Positions 39,569-44,121 of a stretch of DNA of 44,121 bases are shown piece after piece. The position numbers were made by a program, and so were the translations under genes. The notes under the pieces are model-generated. The model made no database searches and was not told the origin of the DNA. It saw only the letters and a program-made list of their open reading frames with translations. The stretch comes from an uncultured Photobacterium sp. (GTDB taxonomy: Bacteria; Pseudomonadota; Gammaproteobacteria; Enterobacterales; Vibrionaceae): contig NZ_CAMRAN010000033.1 in NCBI RefSeq assembly GCF_947039875.1, positions 1-44,121 on the forward strand, written 5' to 3'. The first letter of the stretch is position 1. Each line of letters opens with the position of its first letter.

Positions 39569-40578
39569 AGAAGTTGATTATTGTGGTTTTTATATTGCTA
39601 TTATTAATAGCAAGCGCGACTGGTTGGGGATTTCTTCAAGTTAAATCAACGCTTGATAAACCAGTGCTTACTGAACAACAAACATTTATCACCGTTAAAG
39701 CGGGGACATCTTTCCATAGATTGTTAACACAGTTAAGTGGCGATAAGATCATAACATTATCGCCATGGTTACGTTGGGTTAGATATTTGGAGCCAGCATT
39801 AACGGATATTAAAGCAGGGACGTATGCGATCAAACCGCAAGCGTCTTTGCATTCTGTCTTAACCATGATCACGGAAGGCAAAGAACATCAATATTCGATC
39901 ACGCTGGTGGATGGTGAACGTTTTAGTGAATGGCGTGAATTGTTACAAGCGGATCCCCATTTAGTGCACTCCATAGATGATATGACTCAAGCGCAAATCA
40001 GCACTGCGGTTGGAATCGAAAATGATAAAATTGAAGGTTATTTCCTACCGAATACGTATCATTTTACTGCGGGTACCAGTGATATCAGCATTCTAAAGCG
40101 TGCTCATAATGCGATGGTGAAAGAATTAGATCTTGCATGGCAACAACGCGCACCAGATTTACCCTTAAAAACGCCATATCAAGCATTGATCATGGCATCT
40201 ATAATTGAAAAAGAAACCGCCGTAGCCAGTGAGCGTGGTTTAGTTGCATCCGTCTTTATGAATCGTTTACGTGCCAATATGCCATTACAAACCGATCCAA
40301 CGGTTATTTATGGTATGGGCGATAACTATCATGGCAATATTACGAAAAAAGACCTACGCACACCAACAGCTTATAACACCTATACCATGCATGGTTTACC
40401 GCCAACACCGATATCAATGCCAAGTAAGGCAGCTATTATGGCTGCCGTTGATCCTGACAACAGTGACTTCTATTATTTTGTTGCTAATGGTAAAGGGGGT
40501 CACAAATTTTCAACTACGCTAGTCGAGCACAACCGCGCGGTTCGTGCCTACCTTAAATTATTAAGAACACAGAAATGA
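39562..40578 (+). CDS. mltG: Endolytic murein transglycosylase MltG
   Basis: MltG cuts nascent glycan strands and is proposed to end peptidoglycan chain growth. With a GTG start at 39562 the product is 338 residues, begins (M)[15 protein letters not shown] and matches E. coli YceG (340). An AGAGG 8 nt upstream supports this start over the ATG at 39544. The single membrane helix is near residues 4-22. A LysM-like region precedes the YceG catalytic domain. The catalytic Glu lies in [15 protein letters not shown], and [11 protein letters not shown] and [18 protein letters not shown] are conserved. It overlaps tmk by ATGA. Confidence 0.95.
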   Translation: MLKKLIIVVFILLLLIASATGWGFLQVKSTLDKPVLTEQQTFITVKAGTSFHRLLTQLSGDKIITLSPWLRWVRYLEPALTDIKAGTYAIKPQASLHSVLTMITEGKEHQYSITLVDGERFSEWRELLQADPHLVHSIDDMTQAQISTAVGIENDKIEGYFLPNTYHFTAGTSDISILKRAHNAMVKELDLAWQQRAPDLPLKTPYQALIMASIIEKETAVASERGLVASVFMNRLRANMPLQTDPTVIYGMGDNYHGNITKKDLRTPTAYNTYTMHGLPPTPISMPSKAAIMAAVDPDNSDFYYFVANGKGGHKFSTTLVEHNRAVRAYLKLLRTQK

Positions 40579-41204
40579 TCGGTAAATTTATTGTCATCGA
40601 AGGCCTTGAAGGGGCCGGTAAAAGTACAGCCATTGCACAAGTCATAGCAACATTAGCGCAGCATGGTATTACAAACCCACAATCAACGCGCGAACCAGGT
40701 GGTACACCGTTGGCCGAGCAAATGCGCGCGTTGGTTAAACAAGGCCATCCTGATGAACCTTTAACAGATATGGCTGAGTTATTACTGTTGTATGCGGCGC
40801 GTATTCAATTGGTTGATAATGTGATAAAACCAGCCCTAGCAGAAGGGCGTTGGGTGGTGGGTGATCGTCACGATATGTCATCACAGGCTTATCAAGGTGG
40901 TGGTCGTGGTTTTGATCAAGCATTGATGGAAAACCTGCGTGATACCGTTCTAGGGGGGTTCTGTCCTGATCTGACTATCTATATGGATATTGATCCCGTA
41001 TTGGGCTTACAGCGCGCACGTGGCCGTGGAGAGCTTGATCGTATTGAACAAATGGATATCAGCTTCTTTGAACGTGCTCGTGAGCGATTTTTAGCATTAT
41101 GTAACAATCAACCGAATGTGATTATTATTGATGCGAGCCAAACTCTAGAGCAGGTTACTGCCGATTTAACCCAAGCGTTACAGTCTTGGTTGGAGCAACA
41201 ATAA
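40575..41204 (+). CDS. tmk: Thymidylate kinase
   Basis: Phosphorylates dTMP to dTDP. The 209-residue protein has the P-loop GLEGAGKST at residues 10-18, the [14 protein letters not shown] segment, [22 protein letters not shown] with the DRH base-binding motif, and the lid near [13 protein letters not shown]. The start overlaps the mltG stop (ATGA), so translation is probably coupled. holB begins 2 nt after the stop. Confidence 0.97.
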   Translation: MIGKFIVIEGLEGAGKSTAIAQVIATLAQHGITNPQSTREPGGTPLAEQMRALVKQGHPDEPLTDMAELLLLYAARIQLVDNVIKPALAEGRWVVGDRHDMSSQAYQGGGRGFDQALMENLRDTVLGGFCPDLTIYMDIDPVLGLQRARGRGELDRIEQMDISFFERARERFLALCNNQPNVIIIDASQTLEQVTADLTQALQSWLEQQ

Positions 41205-41206
41205 TA

Positions 41207-42169
41207 ATGATCTATCCATGGCAACAAACTTTGTGGCACAACTGGCAGCAGTTGCTTGAGCAGCGACGTTTACACCATGCTATTTTGTTATTAGCGGCAA
41301 AGGGCAGTGGGCGTGGTGTACTAACTCGACAATTATCTAAAACCGTACTTTGCCAAAATTCACAAACCGAGCCTTGTGGTGTTTGCCATAGCTGCCAGTT
41401 ATTTGATGCTGAAAACCATCCTGACTTTCATGTTATTAAGCCAGAACAAGAAGGTAAGCAAATTGGTGTTGATGTGGTTCGTCAGTGTAATCGCTGGGCA
41501 ACGGAAACCTCACACCTTAATGGGCAGCGAGTTATTTTAATTGAAGATGCGGATGCACTGGGTGAAGCGGGTGCGAACGCGATATTAAAAACATTAGAAG
41601 AACCGCCAGCTGGATGCCAATTTATTTTGACGGCACAAAGTTTAGATCGGTTACTACCGACAGTGGTGAGCCGTTGTAATAAGTGGCGCTTAAATCCACC
41701 AGAAGAAGCTAATGTTAAAAGTTGGGTTGAAAGCCAACTTCAACAATCTATCTTTTTAGAAAGTGTACGACTTAATAATGGTGCGCCATTAGCAACGTTA
41801 GTATTTATTGAAAGTGGATTAGATATTCGTTATGGCCACTTAGTTAAAGCGTTTACTGAATTTGTACAGCCGCCGCATATTGGTATTTACGATGTGGCAG
41901 CAATGTGCACCGCTGATGGTATTGTGACATTACAATTGCTCAGTTATTTTCTGGTTGATTGTTTAAAGTGGCAGCAAGGGGCGACGCAATATCTTGTTCA
42001 TCAAGAATCGTTACTTGCAGTTGAAGCTGTTGCGACCACGATACCAACCGCATTATTATTAGAACAAGTACGGAATCTTAATAACTTACATCGTCAATTA
42101 GCTAAACATACAGGGCTAAATATTGAGTTGTTAGTCGTTGAGTGGTTAAGCGGATTTATTGGTAAATAG
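41207..42169 (+). CDS. holB: DNA polymerase III subunit delta-prime
   Basis: HolB is the rigid stator subunit of the clamp loader. The 320-residue form starting at 41207 (MIYPWQQTLWHNWQQLL) agrees with E. coli HolB (334). A TTG 21 nt earlier is in frame but lies inside tmk. The AAA+ fold is seen: a degenerate P-loop region (LAAKGSGRGVLTRQL), a zinc-binding CGVCHSCQLFDAENHPDFH cluster, VILIEDADALGEAGANAILKTLEEPP, and an SRC arginine-finger-like motif (VVSRCNKW). A GGAG at 41192-41195 could serve as the ribosome site. Confidence 0.95.
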   Translation: MIYPWQQTLWHNWQQLLEQRRLHHAILLLAAKGSGRGVLTRQLSKTVLCQNSQTEPCGVCHSCQLFDAENHPDFHVIKPEQEGKQIGVDVVRQCNRWATETSHLNGQRVILIEDADALGEAGANAILKTLEEPPAGCQFILTAQSLDRLLPTVVSRCNKWRLNPPEEANVKSWVESQLQQSIFLESVRLNNGAPLATLVFIESGLDIRYGHLVKAFTEFVQPPHIGIYDVAAMCTADGIVTLQLLSYFLVDCLKWQQGATQYLVHQESLLAVEAVATTIPTALLLEQVRNLNNLHRQLAKHTGLNIELLVVEWLSGFIGK

Positions 42170-42230
42170 CTTTTATTATTTAGTATCGCCGTTATGAAAT
42201 GAAGCATAAGAATAAACAAGAGGAAAGCCT

Positions 42231-43007
42231 GTGTTAGTCGATTCACATTGTCATCTTGATAAACTTGACTATGACAAATTACATACAGGGATTGATGATG
42301 TATTAAATAAGGCCAAGGAACGTGGCGTTGAATATTTTCTATCAGTAGGGGTGACATTAGCGGCTTTTCCTAAAATGATGGAAATGATCGCACCTTACGA
42401 TAACGTGTTTGCATCCTGTGGTATTCACCCATTAGATGTTGAGTCAGGTTATGACTCTGAGCAATTTAAAGCTTATGCGCGCCATGAAAAAGTGGTCGCG
42501 ATTGGTGAAACAGGGCTTGATTATCACTACCAGCCTGAGACTGCAGAGCTGCAGCAAAAGTTGTTCCGCGAGCAAGCACGTGTGGCGGTTGAATTGAATA
42601 AGCCGCTAATTATCCATACTCGTATGGCACGTGAAGATACGATGCGTATCTTACGTGAAGAAGGCGCAGAAAAGTGTGGCGGTGTATTACATTGCTTTAC
42701 TGAAGATTTGGATATGGCATTAGCTGCGATTGAGCTAGGCTTTTATATCTCAATCTCTGGCATTGTGACGTTCAATACTGCCAGTGATTTGAAAAATGTG
42801 GTGAGTAAGTTACCGCTAGATCGGTTATTGGTTGAAACCGATTCTCCATTCTTAGCGCCAATTCCATACCGTGGTAAGCAAAACCAACCTGCTTACACAC
42901 GCGAAGTTGCACAATATATTGCGCTATTAAAAGGCGTATCGGTTGAGGAAGTTGAGCAAGCAACCACCAAAAACTTCTTCACATTGTTTTCACTAGCGAA
43001 ACAGTAA
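42231..43007 (+). CDS. ycfH: TatD family metal-dependent hydrolase (YcfH type)
   Basis: A TIM-barrel metallohydrolase of the TatD DNase family. The 258-residue protein has the metal ligands in DSHCHLD, the Glu in IGETGLDYHY, the His in IIHTRMA, the His in GVLHCFTED, and the Asp in LLVETDSPFLAPIPYRGKQNQPAY. The start is GTG at 42231 with AGAGGA upstream (AAGAGGAAAGCCT), giving MLVDSHCHLDKLDY as in the family. It is the last gene of the conserved tmk-holB-ycfH run; in many relatives ptsG follows, but here it does not. Confidence 0.95.
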   Translation: MLVDSHCHLDKLDYDKLHTGIDDVLNKAKERGVEYFLSVGVTLAAFPKMMEMIAPYDNVFASCGIHPLDVESGYDSEQFKAYARHEKVVAIGETGLDYHYQPETAELQQKLFREQARVAVELNKPLIIHTRMAREDTMRILREEGAEKCGGVLHCFTEDLDMALAAIELGFYISISGIVTFNTASDLKNVVSKLPLDRLLVETDSPFLAPIPYRGKQNQPAYTREVAQYIALLKGVSVEEVEQATTKNFFTLFSLAKQ

Positions 43008-43339
43008 AGGCTATTGTTGGTATGACATTAAAGAGAAGCTTCGGCTTCTCTTTTTTTGTTGGTGAAAAGGGGCTGGTGGTTGATGTGACATTTCTAAATG
43101 GGACTTACAAACTTGGTAGACATAATACCTATTATGTTCAATAAAGGCCAAAAAGCAGAAATTTACTTAATTTATAGGTTTGAAGGTTCAATGACAAAAA
43201 AATGATAGGGAGTAGATGAGTTAATGTATAATCAGCGTGGGTGCTCTTGGCTATCTAGTCTTGAGCAACGAACAAAAATGTTTTGTGATAGACCAGATAG
43301 ATGAAAGCCCCGTTAATTTTAAATCAACGAGGCCGACAA
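43008..43339. other. Region between ycfH and the hok locus, including the predicted hok promoter and mRNA leader
   Basis: After the ycfH terminator no coding sequence is seen. A consensus -10 hexamer TATAAT is at 43227-43232 without a clear -35. It would start a hok-type mRNA near 43239, giving a leader of about 100 nt before the Mok-like start and a transcript of roughly 345 nt if it ends at the 43552-43581 hairpin. Confidence 0.45.
43031..43057 (+). terminator. Rho-independent terminator after ycfH (UUCG tetraloop)
   Basis: Stem AAGAGAAGC (43031-43039) / GCTTCTCTT (43044-43052), TTCG loop, T run. Confidence 0.93.
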
Positions 43340-43369
43340 ATGACTCTAGACAATTCATATGTTAGTGCC
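43303..43369 (-). ncRNA. sok: Predicted Sok-like antisense RNA
   Basis: On the minus strand a -10-like TATAGT (43379-43374) would start an RNA near 43367-43369. It would run to an intrinsic terminator: arms GCCTCGTTGATT and AATTAACGGGGC (12 bp, two G-T wobbles, TAA loop, + strand 43307-43333) followed by TTTC. The roughly 65-nt RNA would be complementary to the Mok-like start, its GAGG ribosome site (43329-43332) and the leader between them, exactly where Sok RNAs act. The -35 is weak. This is inferred from position and structure; no transcript evidence. Confidence 0.55.
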
Positions 43370-43543
43370 TCTCACTATAGGAGGCAAGTAAAAATGCCAA
43401 AAAGAAACTTCCCAACAGGATTACTAATTGTGTGTCTCACATTATTAGTTGCATTGGCACTCGTCAGGGATGACTTGTGTGAAGTTCAGTATCAGGATGG
43501 TACGAAACTCTTTAAGGCGGTACTTGCCTACGAAGTGAGATAA
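43340..43543 (+). CDS. Mok-like in-frame N-terminally extended Hok reading frame
   Basis: An ATG at 43340 with a GAGG ribosome site 7 nt upstream opens a 67-codon frame that runs straight into the Hok frame. E. coli MokC is likewise an in-frame extended form of HokC. The 18-residue extension (MTLDNSYVSASHYRRQVK) is polar. In hok loci, translation through mok is needed for hok translation and is blocked by Sok. A further in-frame ATG at 43301 lies inside the predicted Sok terminator and is less likely. A short out-of-frame ORF, MLVPLTIGGK (43359-43391), also ends just before the hok start. Confidence 0.6.
   Translation: MTLDNSYVSASHYRRQVKMPKRNFPTGLLIVCLTLLVALALVRDDLCEVQYQDGTKLFKAVLAYEVR
43367..43385 (+). 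promoter_or_regulatory. Hairpin sequestering the hok ribosome-binding site
   Basis: GCCTC (43367-43371) pairs with GAGGC (43381-43385), covering most of AGGAGG. A 9-nt loop lies between. Confidence 0.6.
43394..43543 (+). CDS. hok: Hok/Gef family type I toxin peptide
   Basis: A 49-residue peptide with one membrane helix (GLLIVCLTLLVALALV) followed by the invariant Hok block RDDLCEVQYQDGTK and a closing AVLAYEVR. Compare the family pattern LIVCLTLLxxxxxxRxxLCExxxxxG...AxxAYE. Hok peptides insert in the inner membrane and depolarise it. A textbook AGGAGG (43379-43384) lies 9 nt before the ATG and is folded into a hairpin (GCCTC 43367-43371 with GAGGC 43381-43385). This indicates translational control. 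The reading frame is intact. Confidence 0.9.
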   Translation: MPKRNFPTGLLIVCLTLLVALALVRDDLCEVQYQDGTKLFKAVLAYEVR

Positions 43544-43551
43544 TCTAGCCT

Positions 43552-43581
43552 AAATGGTGGGGCAGTAATGCCTCACCATTT
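43552..43581 (+). terminator. Hairpin at the 3' end of the hok mRNA
   Basis: A 13-bp stem: AAATGGTG-G-GGCA (43552-43564) with TGCC-T-CACCATTT (43569-43581), one G-T wobble, GTAA (GNRA) loop. Only a modest T stretch follows (CAGGTTTTG). It could be a terminator or the processed 3' end. Confidence 0.55.
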
Positions 43582-43640
43582 CAGGTTTTGTTTGGTTACA
43601 TTGCCAATGAGCACCCAATCCTCATATTTTCAAATTAGTC

Positions 43641-44075
43641 TCATTTAACATCACAACTTTTATGCGTACTGGATAAGTGAGCTTTTTTTATTATCGAAAA
43701 TGCTAACTTATAATTAGAGTTAGATAATTTAGCCTCATATACATCATAATCTAAACAATGATCTAATATTAGTTGTTTAAACTCAGAACTAGCATGAGCT
43801 CCAATTAATATCTCCGTTATAGCATCTGGTGGAATATCGATTAAAGACACTCTATTACCATTGGCATCATTACCATTTAAACCTAACAAGTTGGATTTAA
43901 ATACTCTCACTTCCTGCTCATAAGCCCAATCATTGGATTTTTGAGTTAACATTTTCCTAAATATATCAATACCATTATCATTAAAATCAATAGGCTGCTT
44001 TGTGTCTGAATATGTAACATCAACAGGGCTTGTCACACGATTTAAAACGTCATTTTGATGAAAAAATTTACCTGA
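43641..44075 (-). pseudogene. Truncated DUF2971-like protein, C-terminal part
   Basis: The minus-strand frame is open from a stop at 44076-44078 down to 43641. From a GTG at 44036 it would give 131 residues. The sequence resembles the C-terminal half of DUF2971 proteins: VTSPVDVTYSD, then a KSNDWAYEQEVRVFKSN block, then IPPDAITEILIGAHAS. DUF2971 proteins, of unknown function and often near defence or mobile loci, normally start with a Y/K-rich N-terminal half that is absent here. No ribosome site precedes the GTG. It is most likely a 5'-deleted remnant. Its codon and AT content differ from the core genes. Confidence 0.5.
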
Positions 44076-44121
44076 TTACCACCGAGCTTCAGCCAAAGTT
44101 AATAACTTCTCAGGCATCGGT
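44076..44121 (-). other. Tail of an unidentified ORF at the window edge
   Basis: In the same minus-strand frame, bases 44121-44079 read ..PMPEKLLTLAEARW then TAA (44078-44076). This could be the C-terminus of a gene entering from the right, or read-through debris. It does not resemble DUF2971 and may mark the boundary of an inserted element. Too short to identify. Confidence 0.3.

Overview
The window looks like a chromosomal segment from a member of the Vibrionaceae, most likely Photobacterium. That is inferred from gene content, gene order and the AT-rich base composition; no database search was possible. It is mostly core genome in three conserved blocks, separated by short transporter-rich accessory stretches and ending in a small foreign-looking edge.

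Block 1 (1-5727) is ftsK (3' part, with a 48-bp coding tandem repeat) - lolA - rarA - serS, all on the + strand. It is followed by a decayed nucleotidase-family pseudogene (about 5843-6310), a DMT/EamA exporter, and a roughly 760-bp gene-free stretch with three REP-like repeats. Next come three minus-strand genes: an acidic amino-acid symporter, a CoA-disulfide-reductase-like flavoprotein and a TcyP-type cystine symporter. The last two look like one transcription unit for disulfide-sulfur uptake and reduction.

Block 2 (13163-21632) is metG on the minus strand, divergent from mrp - udk - dcd - asmA - yihY. An accessory metabolic group follows: a Dcu C4-dicarboxylate carrier preceded by an exact FNR-type palindrome and a CRP-like site, psiE, btuR (cobO) and a SulP-STAS anion transporter.

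Block 3 (26596-43007) has rne facing rluC across a shared divergent promoter region with a long rne leader. It continues with maf (yceF) and then the envelope/lipid cluster yceD - rpmF - plsX - fabH - fabD - fabG - acpP - fabF - pabC - mltG - tmk - holB - tatD. This couples ribosomal protein L32, phospholipid and fatty-acid initiation, folate synthesis, peptidoglycan termination, dTMP synthesis and the DNA polymerase III delta-prime subunit. rpmF is too short for ordinary ORF calling but is clearly present.

The right edge (43008-44121) breaks from the core order. It holds what reads as a complete chromosomal hok/sok-type I toxin-antitoxin locus: a Hok peptide, an in-frame Mok-like extension, an SD-sequestering hairpin and a predicted antisense Sok RNA with its own terminator. 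Beyond it lie a truncated DUF2971-like gene fragment and the tail of an unidentified ORF, possibly the end of a mobile element. This locus is the strongest candidate for a little-described system here. Other observations of interest are two apparently leaderless promoters (rluC and yceD), duplicated docking motifs in the RNase E tail, and several unexplained palindromes. No rRNA, tRNA or CRISPR array was seen.
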